Shown here: positions 19,906 to 32,614 of the stretch, piece after piece | How positions within the stretch are numbered: the first letter of the stretch is position 1 | Layout: every line of letters starts with the position of its first letter | NCBI GenBank assembly: GCA_024867545.1 | Contig: JANFNE010000011.1 | Coordinates: forward strand, 186,001-250,000 | Reading direction: 5' to 3' | Length of the DNA stretch: 64,000 nucleotides | From: Phytopythium helicoides | Taxonomy: Eukaryota > Oomycota > Peronosporomycetes > Pythiales > Pythiaceae | Position numbers and translations under genes: made by a program | Notes under the pieces: model-generated | Databases searched by the model: none | Told to the model about the DNA's origin: nothing | The model's input: the letters and a program-made list of their open reading frames with translations, nothing else

Positions 19906-21683
19906 TTGCTGCCGCTGTTGCTGGGTTGGTGGCGGCTGTGGTTGCCGAGATGGCTGTTGAGTCGGTTGCTGAGGCGGCTGTTGAGATTGTTGCTGAGGTG
20001 GCTGCTGCTGAGGATACATACCAACACTAGTCGGTACGTTTGCTTGGTACATTTGCGCTTGGCGTTGCTGTTGTTGCTGCTGGCTTCCCAAGTTGCCCGT
20101 GCCATTCATCGTGCCGTACTGAAAGTTGTTCCCCATCATGGCCGGATTCCCTACTGCCGGGAATCCTCCGCCCATCGGATTCGTCATTTGGTTTGCTGGC
20201 ATGCTCCCAGCCATTCCATACGGTGCCATACCTCCGCCATTTCCACTGGGTTGCGCACCGGGAAAGCCCATTGCTGGCTGCCCATACGAGATTGACGCGT
20301 TGAAAGGGTCCATTGGCAGCGGATTCGAACCACCGCCCATCATTCCGTATCCAGGATTCGCAAACATGTTGGGCTGGTTGAACATACCGACCCCCATGCC
20401 CATGTTCATTGGCATCTGCATTTGCATCTGCATTTGCATCATCATGAGCTGCTGCGGGTTCATCATGCCGTTGCCTCCTGTCTGGCCCATTCCGCCCATT
20501 GGCATCCCAGGGTTCATGAAACCCGCATTGTTGGCAGCCGAACGGTTGAAAGCAGTCGGGTCGAATTGTGACGACGTCGGTGGAGCCATCATTGGTGCAG
20601 ATACACTCATTGCTGGCACACTAGACGAAACAGTGCTGGAAGCACCCATCGAAGCTGGGTTTGCGGTCGTGGTGGCACCTCCCATACTAGTCATCGGCAT
20701 TGACATTCCTGAGAAATAGAGTCACAGCGAGTGAGCATACTGTGGAGTGCAAGTGTCAAGTAGAGAGAAGTTGAACGCACCAAACTGCTGTGTGCTGATA
20801 GGTGCGCTAGCATTCATCGGGACCGGTGCCGACGAGGTTCCCAACGGAGAGCTAGCTGGAGTAGTAGCTGCGGAATTTAGCGGCATCGATGTCACAATCG
20901 TCGCGGGCTTGGAAGGGACCTTCTTTGATGATTTCATTGTTGCTGCGGGGATCGGAGATGAGGTCGTTTTCGTCACTGGTGTCGGGCTAGGCGCTGGTGT
21001 AGCGTCTTTCTTGACACCCGTCTTGGAATCTTCACTAGCGATCTGTCTGTCAGCCAGTGACGCTAGCACTTCGAGGCGAGCGCCAATCTGCTGTCGGTAC
21101 AAGTAGCATTTCTTGAGCCATTCCTTGTGTTCGATCTGGTTGTGTACAGGCGCTATCGCACAGCATTTAACAGGACGGACAGTCAGCACCTGCCCAGCCG
21201 CAAGCACCATCGAAACACACACACAGCCACCAACATACGTTGCTGCCGATGAAGCGCATTCCACATTCTCAGCGCCGCCTCGTTCTTCTCCAGCATAGCC
21301 TGAATCTCCCTCGCCGACACCTTTCGGTCCGACCCCAGCACCTGCCGCGAACACCAAAGCACGTCAGCCACAGCTCCTCCCCAGCATTTGCAACGCCCAG
21401 CCGCTCGCACCTGCGCTGCTGCCGCCGCTCGCTGCTGGAGCCTCGACATCGCCAGCGCGTTGCTGTTCACGCCCGGAGCGGCCGCCATCCCACTCGCCGA
21501 CGCGCCGAACTCCTGCTTCTGCGCCAGGCTGGCGGCGTGCGCGCGCGCCTGCAGCAGTAGCTGCTGCTGCTCCGGCGACGGCTGGAAGCCGCCGGGGCCT
21601 GAGACGGGCGCCTGGGGAGCCGCCGGGGCCGCCGCGAAGCCGAACGCGGCGCTCGGAGGCGTCGGCGGCGCGCCGTTCGCCAT
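19672..21683 (-). CDS. SSXT (SS18/GIF)-like transcriptional coactivator, Q/M-rich
   Basis: Four exons: 21683-21411, 21341-21239, 21152-20781, 20708-19672, summing to 594 aa with matching phases. The middle contains a segment like the SSXT/SS18 N-terminal homology helices (REIQAMLEKNEAALRMWNAL, then LKKCYLYRQQIGARLEVLAS and LAD). SS18 and plant GIF proteins use this segment to join SWI/SNF complexes and GRF partners. The C-terminal 340 residues are very rich in Met, Gly, Pro and Gln with a 13-residue Gln run, as in SS18 activation domains. An Ala/Pro-rich N-terminus precedes the homology. Nuclear localisation and chromatin function are inferred. The homology is short, so another Q-rich coactivator is the main alternative. 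Confidence 0.68.
19872..19923 (-). repeat. Imperfect CAG/CAA tract encoding polyglutamine
   Basis: A CTG/TTG run on the plus strand encodes about 13 Gln (interrupted once by Arg) in the SSXT-like protein. Mixed CAG and CAA codons suggest selection for Gln rather than simple slippage. Confidence 0.8.
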
Positions 21684-23582
21684 GCTTGGAGCGGCGGGAG
21701 CGTCGAGTGACTCCGGGAGACGCCAAAATGTATCAACACTGGCGGGCTAACAAACGTTCGAATTTGTAACCGTTAGGGTTGTTATGTGGTTTTACAAGTG
21801 CAAGTCAACGGTTTTGACTGCAAATAGCCAACTCAAGTGCAGGCTTCCCGAGTTCGTGCAGTCCATCGCCCCCTCGAGTCGAGCTCGCTTGCAGCCTGAA
21901 TGCGGATTGGAATACACACCACTCATGACTTGTTGAGCACCTGCAGCGAGCCAGCGTTGAAAAAGAGCAGGATGCTGAGCGAAGCGTTTGCATCTCGACC
22001 ACCTCGGAAGCCACAGGGAGGTGTCCGGTTTGTCGTTTGGGGTGAGCATGTTGACTGCGTTGGTGCTGCTAGGGAAGAAGTGTACATACATGAACAAGGG
22101 AGTTAGTCGTGGCAGATTCTGAGCAGATCTGGCAAGGCAAGTTGCACACTTCCATCTCACAACCCGAGCTTCTGTGTTGCAGTAGGTAATCTGCTCCCCT
22201 GCGTCACAATGGATTGAATCTCTAGCATTTGAATCTCTAGCACAGGTATCCAGGAGCAATGCTGCTGCTCCTGCGTGAACGATAGAGTGGATGGACGGAA
22301 CTCGCGCTGGCAAGCATCCAAACCTGCGCACAAACTGAGCCTTGGTGCGAAAACAAAAGATCACAGCCCCAATTGCCTTCTAGATCGACAAGACGTGACC
22401 GTCGATAGACCCTCGTAACAAAGGGGAGGATGCCGACAACGATATATTGGTACGGTAACGACATCTTGGTTTGTTGTGGCATCGAGGAACACGTCTTGTC
22501 GATCTGAAACAAGCAGGACACGCACAGAACTGTTTGCGTCATGCTTCTCCCTCCTTGAGCTGCTTACGATAGTAAATTTGGCTGTTGCGTCGTGCGTCTG
22601 TCACATCGATGATGAAGCCATTTTGCCGGTTGGCCAACGATGACCCGACGCGGCCGAGATGGCGCGCATCGTCGTCGTGTACCACCATTGTGTACAGCAA
22701 ATAGCATCGACAGGCGTGACCCTGTGTGAGCCCGCATACATGCATCCTTGGGGCGTCATTGAGATGGCAGCGCGACCGCAATGCGAGCAAGCTTCAAGGA
22801 GCGACGTAGACGGAGCCATGACGACCACATACCAGTGCATGCACCATCTCGTCGAGCAGCTGATGCAGGGCCTGATGTTCCAGTTCTCTCTCTGTTTGAA
22901 GATTCAGGCGGATGGGAGAATGCGTAACGTCACATCCAAGGATGGAAAATTGGTTGGCCAAACCAGCAACCGCCATGTCAGCACTGCAGAAATCTGCTCG
23001 CTCGCGTGGTGATCAATGCGTCGCTTCCGAGCGTCTCGCTCCTCCACCTCTACCTGTTCGACGCCGTGCAATGGTCGCCACCAACCTATCCATCCCAACG
23101 ACCATCATCGACGTGTTTGCCTTCGAGAACATGGCGTTCGCACGTGACGCCGCGCTCGTCACAGCGGCAACGAGATTCCCGAGAGTATAGTTGCCGCAAG
23201 AGAAGTGCGTGGTGGGTGCAACACTCCCCGCCGTGACTTGCGTTCAGTATACTCGCCCCATTTCTCTTCGCCCGATCACCATGTCGCGCGCCACGCTGTG
23301 CCGCCGTCACTCATTCTTCAAGCGGCGGCGAGCGACACCAAGCGCCATCGCCCGCGTCGCCAGCTGAGGTCGGCGGCCAGTCGCGCTCCGCAGGCCCCGC
23401 CGAGTCGCGGCGCGTCACTCGAATCTGCGCGCGCGCGCCACGACACAAGAAAAAGGAAGGAACGGCCGAGCGAGTTGAAGCAGCAGCAGCGCCTGCGCTA
23501 CGGTACCACTTGCGCGGAAAGATCGTGGCATAGCCGAACGGCCTCCCCCCGCGCTCCCCTCGACCCCCTCGCCGCCGCCGCC
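21684..23582. other. Intergenic region, no confident gene
   Basis: About 1.9 kb between divergent genes. Several open frames of 60-190 residues exist on both strands but none carries a family motif and none can be joined by good splice sites into a longer frame. The last 250 bp are GC-rich and probably hold the promoter and leader of the nucleotidyltransferase gene. Confidence 0.5.
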
Positions 23583-25567
23583 ATGGGCGCCGCCAACAGC
23601 GTGCGCAAGCTCACGATCGACTCGATCGCGCTGCTCGAGCAGCTCGAGCCCAACGCGGCCGAGACGATGCACAAGAGCGCCATCTGCCGCCGCGTGCAGA
23701 AGCTGCTAGCGCGCCAGTGGCCCTCGTGCCGCGTGCTCCCCTACGGATCCTCCGAGAGGTGCGTTTTCAACCCATCGCTTGGTGCTTGTTGACTCTCTTG
23801 AGGCTGAACGACCGCGTGGACGATGGTTCAGCGGACTGGGGTTCGGCGGCTGCGATCTGGACCTGGGCATCTACTTTGACGGCGTGGACGTCGAGGCCCA
23901 GGGCCACTTCTCGCCCGACGAGCGGATTGACATCTTGTCGGCTGCTTGCGAGCGCCTGCAGCCCGAGTTTGAGGTGCGCGAGTTTGTGCGCCATGCGCGT
24001 GTCCCGATTCTCAAGCTGTGGGATCCAAAGCACCAGGTACGCGAGCCGGCGGTAGAGCGTTGTGTATACGCGGGTGGGAAGATTGACACGTGCGTGCTTC
24101 GTGATGTAGATTGCGTGCGATCTGTGCGTTGGTGGGGTTCACGCGCTACTAAACACGGCATTGCTCAAGTACTATGGGCAAGCCGACCCGCGCGTTCGTC
24201 CGCTCGCGTTTGCAGTCAAGTACTGGGCAAAGCAGCGCGGCATCAACGACTCGTCGAATGGAACTCTCAGCTCATACGGTGCGTTTCTCTCACTCGAGAA
24301 GCTCGGCGTGTTTCATCGCTAACCGAAACGCGCTGCGCATTGGTATACTGCAGGGTTCTTGCTGCTTTTGATTTTTTATCTCCAGTCGCAGCATCAAGAA
24401 ATCCGCTTGCCTCGTGTCGATTCGCTGTTCCAAAACGTGATGACAGAACCCACCATCTCTGCGCTAGTCGCGCGGCTGAATGCGTTACCGTTCATGGAGA
24501 CGATTCCGTCCACGTTCGGCACATCTGAAGTGAATTCGGTCGGCGCATTGCTGGCAGGCTTCTTTGAGTTCTACTCGCAGCGCTTTAACGTCGAAGACGA
24601 AGTTGTGAGCGTGCGAACCGGGGTGCCGCTGTCGAAGACGACGAAATGGAGCCACCCAGTGTCGTGGCGAATCAGCATTGAAGACCCGTTTGAGCTCGAT
24701 CATGATGTTGGTCGCGTCGTGTTCCACAAGGCTGGACAAGAGCTTCTCAGCTGCGAGTTTACCCGCGCGTTTGAGATGATTCACAGCGGGCGTCGGTGGG
24801 AAGATATTTGCCTTCAGGACGAAACTACGTGGAATACGACAGCAACGTGCTACATTTGCCTTGGCAACGACCACACGACTCGCAACTGCTGCCAGCTCAG
24901 CCGCCACCGCATGGGTGGAGCATCTCTGAACGCGAATGCGGCTTCAGCCTTGTCAGACTGCTGGTACTGTGGTGAGCACGGCCATTACAAGGCGAACTGC
25001 CCCATGCTCTTCTTCCGCGACATTCCGCTGCCGGCACCAATATTTGTCGGCTCTCCTGACGATGTCAGCACTTTCTCGGCAATCCCTCCTCAAAGGCAAC
25101 AATATCAACCGCAGCAGTCTCGTGTACCAGTGAAATCGGTTATTTCCGATCCGATTCCAATTCCAAAGGCAGCTTCAAGGACCGGCCTCGCAGTGTGGGA
25201 GCGCGGTGCGTCCCCAGCTTCCTCTACCTCGTCACTTTCCCGCCCAACCAAGCGCAAGAAGCGCTCTCGCCACGGATCTTCCGGATCTGCGTCTCCTCCA
25301 CTGGCATCTCCATCATCAGTTTCATCGTCCGCGTCGACGTCGTTTTCGTCCGAGAAGCGGTACAACTCCCAGCGCCTCAGCAATCGCCACCAGCTCCAGC
25401 CAAGGCGCCTACGACACGCCGGTTTGGTGCCATGGACCGCCCCCGGCTCTCGAGTCGGCGGAAAGAAGTGTGCAGCCGCATTGGAGTCGGCAGCTGGAGC
25501 TCGAAGGCGCCGTGGGGGCGTGGGCAAACCACCCGCGAACGTCATGAGCGCCGCGGTGCCATGTTGA
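23583..25567 (+). CDS. Non-canonical poly(A)/poly(U) polymerase (Cid1/TUT-type) with two CCHC zinc knuckles
   Basis: Four exons: 23583-23758, 23832-24036, 24110-24278, 24354-25567 (587 aa, all phases fit). The polymerase-beta-type core has GSS at 55-57, catalytic Asp67 and Asp69 in GFGGCDLDLG, and a third likely Asp131. The central and PAP-associated domains follow (VKYWAKQRGIND, SSYGFLLLLIFYLQ, SIEDPFELDHD). Two C-x2-C-x4-H-x4-C knuckles occur at 349-362 and 386-399, as in TUT4/7 uridylyltransferases. The enzyme is expected to add A or U to RNA 3' ends in the cytoplasm. The N-terminus MGAANS is a good N-myristoylation signal, unusual for this family. The tail is Ser/Arg-rich; its last about 80 residues could be in the wrong frame. 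Confidence 0.88.
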
Positions 25568-25713
25568 AGCGCTCGTGCTCTTGACCTATTTTATTTACTG
25601 AATTAGCATGTATACCATAAACAAAATACAAAGTAAAACTGTTGGTTGGTGGCTGGCGAAAAGCCACACCACCACCTTGCAAGCCTTGATTGAGACGAGA
25701 GAGAGTGAGAGCC

Positions 25714-26659
25714 ATGTCGGTGCGTCGGAACGTGCGTCTGCGCCGCGAGTACCTGTACCGCAAGGGCCTGGAGGGCAAGGAGCGCGCGCTGTACGAGCAC
25801 AAGCAGCAGCTCAAGGAGGCGGTGCGCAGCGGCAAGGCGATCCCGACCGAGCTGCGCAGCACGGAGAAGCGCCTGCGCCATGAGATGGAGTACGACGACG
25901 AGGCCCACGAGGCGCCGCGCAGCCACATTGACGACGAGTACAAGAACGCGGGCATGTTCGACCCCAAGGTGGCCATCACCACGTCGCGCGACCCGAGCTC
26001 GCGCCTCAAGCAGTTTGCGCAGGAGATCCGCCTCATCTTCCCCAACGCCGTGCGCCTCAACCGTGGCGCTCACACCATCAGCGATGTGCGTCTCTCTTGC
26101 CGAGCTGCGTGCTACATGACTGCTGTGGCCTGGTGGACTGACTTCGCTCCTTGTGGATGAACTGCAGCTGGTCGAGAGCGCGCGCTCCAACGACTACACG
26201 GACCTGGTGCTCGTGACGGAGACGCGCGGTGAGCCGGATGGACTGGTCGTGTGCCACCTGCCGTACGGCCCTACGGCATACTTCTCGCTCAGCAATGCTG
26301 TGCTGCGCCACGACATTGAGGACCGTGCGACCGTGTCCGAGGCATACCCGCACGTGATCTTGAACGAGTTCCAGACGACGCTCGGAAAGCGCGTGGCCAA
26401 CATCCTCAAGCACCTCTTCCCGGTGCCCAAACCCGACGCCAAGCGAGTGATCACGTTTTCAAACGATAACGACTTTGTGTCGTTCCGCCACCACGTCTTC
26501 AAGAAGACTGGCAAGGAGGTCGAGCTGCAGGAATGCGGTCCGCGATTTGAGCTGCAGCTGTATCAGGTCAAGCTCGGCACGTGTGACCAGAAGGAGGCTG
26601 AGAACGAGTGGGTGCTTCGTCCGTACATGAACTCGGCCAAGAAGCGCCGCATTTTGTGA
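25714..26659 (+). CDS. IMP4: U3 snoRNP protein IMP4 (Brix domain)
   Basis: Component of the U3 snoRNP/SSU processome, needed for early 18S rRNA processing in the nucleolus. Two exons, 25714-26085 and 26168-26659 (287 aa), close to the usual 290. Conserved stretches are RLRREYLYRK at the N-terminus, ITTSRDPSSRLKQFAQE opening the Brix domain, HLPYGPTAYFSLSNAVLRHD and VGPRFELQLYQVKLGT-type sequence at the end. The intron donor is GTGCGT. The start context (gccATGt) is good, and an in-frame ATG at 25690 would add eight residues not seen in the family. The gene converges on the myosin gene with a gap of 172 bp. Confidence 0.96.
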
Positions 26660-26831
26660 GCGCATCAGCCATAAGACAGCGGCACCTGCGGCGATGTTGT
26701 GTTTCTAAATAGATATCGGTGATTCAACGACAACCTCACTGGAGCAGCGATCGGATCGATCACCTAGTTCATTTTCACACACAAACGGGGGTACTTACTA
26801 TCGGCTGACTTCTTCTATCCACAGGAATCGC

Positions 26832-29800
26832 CTAGAGCGACACATTGATCTCGGCCTGCAGGAACGAATCGCCCGGGATGCGCGCAAGAATCTTGCTCAG
26901 TGGGTCAACGGGCGGTGCGTACATCTCGAACGTCGCAGGAGCCGTCGTGATCTTGCTTAGGTCGAGCCGGAAGAATGTCCAGCAGCCGACCTCAATTTCC
27001 TCCGTGACGAGGCTGCGGTGCCGCAACTCCATCACCGCAACGCAACCTGCCATCAAGCACATCATAATGACCATTAAACACGAGATCACAACGCACAACT
27101 TGTGCTAGCACGGAGAAACGTACCCTCCTTGAGATGCTCCAGTGGTGTCTGGATGTACCACGAGTTGCCGAACCACCAGTAATTGCCGCCAGTCTGGATC
27201 AATGAGTTGGGAGTTTGCTGCTGGCGCTCGACCACGGCGCCGTTTGCATCGAGAACATATAGGTTAAAGTGTGGTGTCTCCATGATGGGTCCCGTGGCGA
27301 CGGCGATGGCGCCAAGGAACACCGACACGTAAGTGCTGTCCGAGAGACGAGTAGGCACGCCGATGAGTGGCATTCGCTCCGGATCCTTTTCGGCATGTGT
27401 CGCTGGGTCAAGGATCTCGCGGAGATCGTCCTCATCAGCTAGACCCACAGGAGTGAGGCCCTTGTTGTTAGCGATCGTTGGGTCCGCGCCGCGCTTCATC
27501 AGCGTCTCCGCCAAGTCATACCGGTTGAGCTCAACGGCATAATGCAGCGCAGTATCACCGTTCTCATCGACTGCATTCACGTCAGCTCCATTCTCAATGA
27601 GCCAGACGCTGACCTTGGCGGCTTCAAAACCTTCGTCCTCGTCGTTCTGGACGGCCAAGTGCAAAGGAGTGAAACCCGCGCGATTCTTCATATTGACGTA
27701 CTCGCGGCGCAGGAAAGTGTCGATGCAGATCATGTTCTGGAACGCCGGCACCGCAGTCGTAATGCGCACGCCCTGAACCTTGCGAATTGCCGTCATCCAT
27801 TCGTGGACCTCCTCCTCAGAGTCGGCAGCAAGGGACATGATGCCCTCGGGGTTCTTGCTGCTCTTGAGACGAGGGGAATGGATCTCAAAACAGTGGTCGA
27901 CATGGGAGACGCGCTTGATGGTTGCATCGCACAACTCGAGCATCTTGAGCGGGATCTTTTCCTTCGGAGCCTTGTAGTACGAAAGACAGACTTCGTCTAC
28001 AATCACATATCGCTTGGTCGCCCACCGGTTTCCGCTTGCCTTACGCAAGAAACCTTCCTTGTAGATTTCAATTTGAACAGTGGTTGGGAGCACTGGGGGG
28101 AGTCCGCCAGCCGTCGACAGTCGGCGGTTGGCACCACTCATCCCATTACGAGGAGTAGACGAAACGAGTGTGCGTCGTCCCGGCCGCTTCGGAGCAGAGT
28201 GGTCACCGGGCTTGAACGATGGCTGCATCGAGAACGAGGAGCTACTGAACGTGGACAAACTCTTCGATGGCGAGCGAGCAGGGGTCGAGCCGTTTGCAGG
28301 TGTACCGAGCGACGCGGTGCTAGCACTAGACACTGAGCGAAGCTTGTTGGTGAGGTTGTCCAGCTGCTGCTGCTGCGTCAATCCGTCTTCAAGTCCAGCA
28401 GAGCTGCTGGCACTGCTTGCACTGCGTGTTCGGGCACCAGCAAAGTCGAAGTGCGCGCCTGCACCCGAGTTTCGGTTGGCCACCTTGCACAACAACCGCA
28501 CCATGTCCAAGTGCGCAACGCGGGCCGCGTAATGAAGCGGCGTGCTGCCAGCGGCATCCTTGCCGTATACAAGGTCCTCCAGCTGCGGGGATTCTTCCAA
28601 AACGAACCGAGCGAGGTTCAAGTCACCATTCTTGGCGGCAACATGTACTAGGGAGATCATATCATGACGGCGATCACGCACACGCAACATTCCTGGGATT
28701 TCTTGCGCGATACGGCTGACTTCAGTCAGGTCGTACTCATCCGCAGCATCGAACATGTGAGCAGTGCGGTTGCGCATTCGGACGCGAGCCAAGAAAATTC
28801 GCACGACGCCAAGGACACGCGCCATTGCTCGACGGCGAGTGCTTGCAACCTTTGATGCCCTCTTCTGCCTGAAAACGCTCTGCACCAAAATGATACGAGC
28901 CCTCATCTTGTTGTACTTGATTCGCTGCACATGTCCGCGGTAGCGTGCCTGAAGGCAGATAACTCCACGGCGACATTTCTTAAACGTCCTGCGGCCCAAG
29001 AAAGTGCGGACGGCATTCTGAACGATCCTTGTTGAACGGAGGATGCGCAGATACTGTTTGCGGGCGACTGTCATGCGCGAAAAGGCTTGCAATGTAATGA
29101 TCTTCTCGCGCGTGTCACGGTACTTGCGGGCCTGGGCGTGGCAACGCCACAGTGACTGCAACAGGATAATGTGATCATTGCGCTTTGCGAACCGTCGGCG
29201 CTGGTTCTGCATGCGCCACAGGGACTGAATGATAATAATCTTCTTGCGCTCATCGCGGTACCGCTGTCGGCAGATGACCATACGACCGAATGCCTGAATC
29301 CGGATAGCCATCTTTCGGTCGTGTGCAAGCTTCCTACGCAGAAGATTGCGACGAATCATCGTTTGCATCGCGATAGTCGCCTCTCTGCCCTTAAGGTACT
29401 CAGTTCGCACTTTGTTGGCACGGACTCGGGCTTGGATCATGATCACACGGCGACGTGAGCGAGCAAATCTGCGTCGAGCCAGGAAGCCGCGAATAATGCG
29501 GGCAATCTGAATCTGCGCCTTATTACGCTTAGCAGCGCGAGCACGAGCAGACTTGCCGTATTTAAGCCGCGCAATGTATCCCCGACCAGCAGCATGCAGC
29601 ACGATTCCTGCACTCTTCATCTCGCTGTATTTCTTGCGTCCACGGTATCCCTTGTATCGAGCCGCAATCACAGTAGCAGCCTTTCGTTTCTGAAGGAATG
29701 CACGACGATCATGACGAACATTACGAGCGTTCGCGAGTTTGGCCGCAGCACGTTTCTGCCGCAAGAATCGTCGACGCGCAAGGAAGCACCGAACTTGAGC

Positions 29801-32614
29801 GTTAATCTTGGTCGCCGCAGGAGGTGCATGGCGTAGATACCAGATGTGGCGACGTGCTCGCTTGCCTCGGATTCGGCTTTGAACAATAACGGTTGCCTTT
29901 CGAAGTCGAAGGTACTTTCGGCGCTGAATAAACTGTCGGCTCACTGCCTGGGCACGTGTGACTCGGCGCTTGGTCTTAAGGAACCAACGGCGTGCAATGA
30001 ATCGACGCGCCAGCGCTTGAACACGGATAATGTGAGCACGCGCAGTCAGGTACTTGCGGCGCTGTAAACTACCGCGAATTTGGCTTTGGATCTTGACCGC
30101 AGCGTCACTCATGATCTTGCGCATCTCGTTGTCTAGGTTTCTCAGCTGGCTGTCTCGAAGGAAAACCTTTTTGTGGCCAAGCTGCCAGTTTTCGCGAGGA
30201 ATAAGCCGCAAGATGACTTCACAAAGCTGCTTCTCATCCATACTTGCACGCTTTTCCTTCGGAAGATGGCGCGTGAGGATCTGATACTTCTGATAGAACT
30301 CACCAAAGAGACGGCGTACAGGAAAACCCGATCTACGGATGCGCACAGTCTCCATGACACCGAGGTAGATAAGTTGGTTCAAAATCAAGTCTGCGTTCCA
30401 CCCTTGAGGGAATCGGAGGTTGTTAGGCTTCACACATCGCACAAACCACGGAGCTGTAGCCTTCAGTTCAAGCATTAGATTCGCCATTTGATCGCGGAAC
30501 TTTCGGCCCACAGTCATTGTACCAGTCATCTTGTTGCCTGCACGAGAGATAGGCTTTCGGGCCGCATTGCCACCTGCTGCGGCACCACCAGGCTTCTTTT
30601 CAGCGACCGGATAAAGCTGTCGTAAGAACTCGCACTTGGAGCTATCCATAAGTGAGACAAGGTCGCTGTGTAGCGAGTCGTCGTTCTTTTCAAGGAAGCC
30701 AGTAACGTTGTACGTGACCTGCCCAGCGTAGTGGTGAATGATGAATTCGTCGTTGGCAAAGCGCGGCTTGGAGTAATAAATCACTGTGCCTTCCGGGACT
30801 TTGCCTTGAGGAATGTGGGTCTGGTGCAGCTTCTTGATAAAGTTCTCATCGCTTGCGCGTCGCCCAAGCATTGCTTGCTCGTCAAGCAGAGGAAGGATAC
30901 CAAGCGGCTTCTTGTCAATAAGATCGAGACAGGGGCCATTGTCCTTGAACTCGAGTCGCGAGAAGTCAATGCCTTCCTCAACGTAGACATCCTGCTCATA
31001 CACGAACACGTGTTGGTTGAACTGTTGCTGTAGCATCTCGTTGGTATAGTTGATGCACAGCTGCTCGAACGAATTCACTTGAAGACTCTCAAAGCCGAAA
31101 ATGTCCAGAATACCGATGAACTTGGCGGCTGCGCCAGCGCCAGAACCTCCGCCAGTGAGTTGAGAGGTCGACTTGTTGATCTGCCCAACAAGCCAATCGA
31201 ATAGCTTGCTGAAAATGTCTTTCGCGAGACCATTCGTAGATCGGGCAGACTCCACCGAAGATAGAGAGATCTCAGCCATGGAGCCACGCGCACCAGCAGA
31301 AATCGTTCGCTTTGTCAGCGCAAATTCAAGCTCGCCAGGTGTCACCATCATGAGTTCAGCAAGGTTCGTGATGTCGTCATTGTTCGCGATTTGAGACTCG
31401 TTTTTCTCGTTTTCTGTAAACTCGAGGTTTCCCAAGTGCAACACGCAAGCAACCAGCGTAAAGATCGTCTTTTGAAGATCCGGATCAATGCCAACAGTGC
31501 CCATCGCCTCAACGAGCTCCTTGAAGTCCTTCTTGTCGTTGATTTCGGGGACCTGGATACAATTTCCCTGGTTGAGGTAGAAAAATTCGCTGGCACTCTT
31601 GAGCTTCAGAGCAGTCTTCTCCGCAGGAGACATGCCCGCACACATCTGATAGAAAATATGGTAGTTACGCTCGTTCTCGGCGCAGCCAACGATGCGACTC
31701 TTCTCGAGCAAGAAGTGGTTTGTCGTCGCACCCGAGATCGTGCCGTCGTTGTGGTAGTAGATCTTGATGAACTTGCCGAAGCGACTACTGTTGTCATTTC
31801 GGATGGTCTTGGCATTGCCGAACGCCTCCAGCAGCGGGTTACTCTGCAGCACGCACTGCTCAACAGATCCACCGCCGCTGCCACTACCGTCAGTACCGGC
31901 AGAGCTGCTTGGGGCGCTCTTGCTGCCGCTCTTTGGTCCTTTCTTTCCGATTTCACTGATGTTGGCTAGGTACTGCCTCAACAAAGATTATACGTCAGAG
32001 CTCTGGTCCGGACGATCAAGTGAGAGTGTGCACTCTACACACCCGCATGATGTACTTGGAAGCCTCCGTTTTGCCGGCACCACTCTCACCCGACACCAGC
32101 ACGGACTGGCACTTGCCGTCCCTCCACAGTGCGTGGTAAGCTCCGTGCGCCGTCGAGTAGACGTGTGGCACAGGGTTGTCGAGCTTGCCGATCGAGTCCA
32201 GCTCGGGAAAGTTGTAGAGCATGGGGATGTTTTTGTACGGGTTGATGGAGATGAGGATGTCGCCGGTGTAAGTCTGTCAGCAAAGTGCGTTAGCCAAAGA
32301 TCCAAGGATCGCCGCCATAGCACGAAGCCACGTACGTAGATGTGGTCCTCGAGGTAGCGGCGGCGCAGCAGGTCGAGCAGCGGCGCCTCGTGCAGGTTGT
32401 CCATCTCGGCGATGTTGTCCAAGTCCATCGAGTGTGTCGGGTCGTACGGGTGCACCTGGTCCACCGAGAACTGCTGCTCTGTGTCCACCTCGGGCACCAC
32501 CACGTGCAGCTTCTCGCCATCGTCCTCCACGACCGTGGCGAGCTGCCACACGTTGCGCGCGTCCGGCACCCAGACCTTCTCGCCCTCTCGGCGCGGCACG
32601 CGCGGCGTCGCCAT
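26832..32614 (-). CDS. Oomycete long-neck myosin (class-31-like): motor, ~19 IQ, ANK, PH, ANK
   Basis: Actin-based motor of 1857 aa. Exons: 32614-32336, 32273-32043, 31972-27124, 27046-26832. The motor has the P-loop GESGAGKTEASKYIM, switch-1 NDNSSRFGKFIKI and switch-2 LDIFGFESLQVNSFEQL. A neck of about 19 consecutive IQ-type repeats of about 23 residues follows (roughly 790-1240), then ankyrin repeats (about 1250-1330), a PH domain (about 1467-1572), more ankyrin repeats (about 1594-1680) and a C-terminal domain I cannot name. From memory, this order matches myosin class 31, described from Phytophthora. No coiled coil is obvious, so it may act as a monomeric membrane-linked motor (inference). 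The frame stays open upstream to 32734; ATG at 32614 was chosen because the SH3-like start of the motor follows directly. The gene has no frame breaks. Confidence 0.93.

Noticed and set aside
22539..22976. Minus-strand frames with weakly protein-like sequence in the 1.9-kb gap
   Set aside because: Short pieces in different frames with no donor/acceptor pairs joining them and no recognisable family. Insufficient for a gene or pseudogene call.
22659..23012. Plus-strand frame beginning MARIVVVYH, suggestive of a flavodoxin-like quinone reductase
   Set aside because: Only the first nine residues resemble that family; the FMN-binding motifs do not follow.
27086..31969. Many plus-strand open frames opposite the myosin gene
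   Set aside because: They are antisense shadows of the long myosin exon; products have no domain and reflect the codon bias of the real strand.
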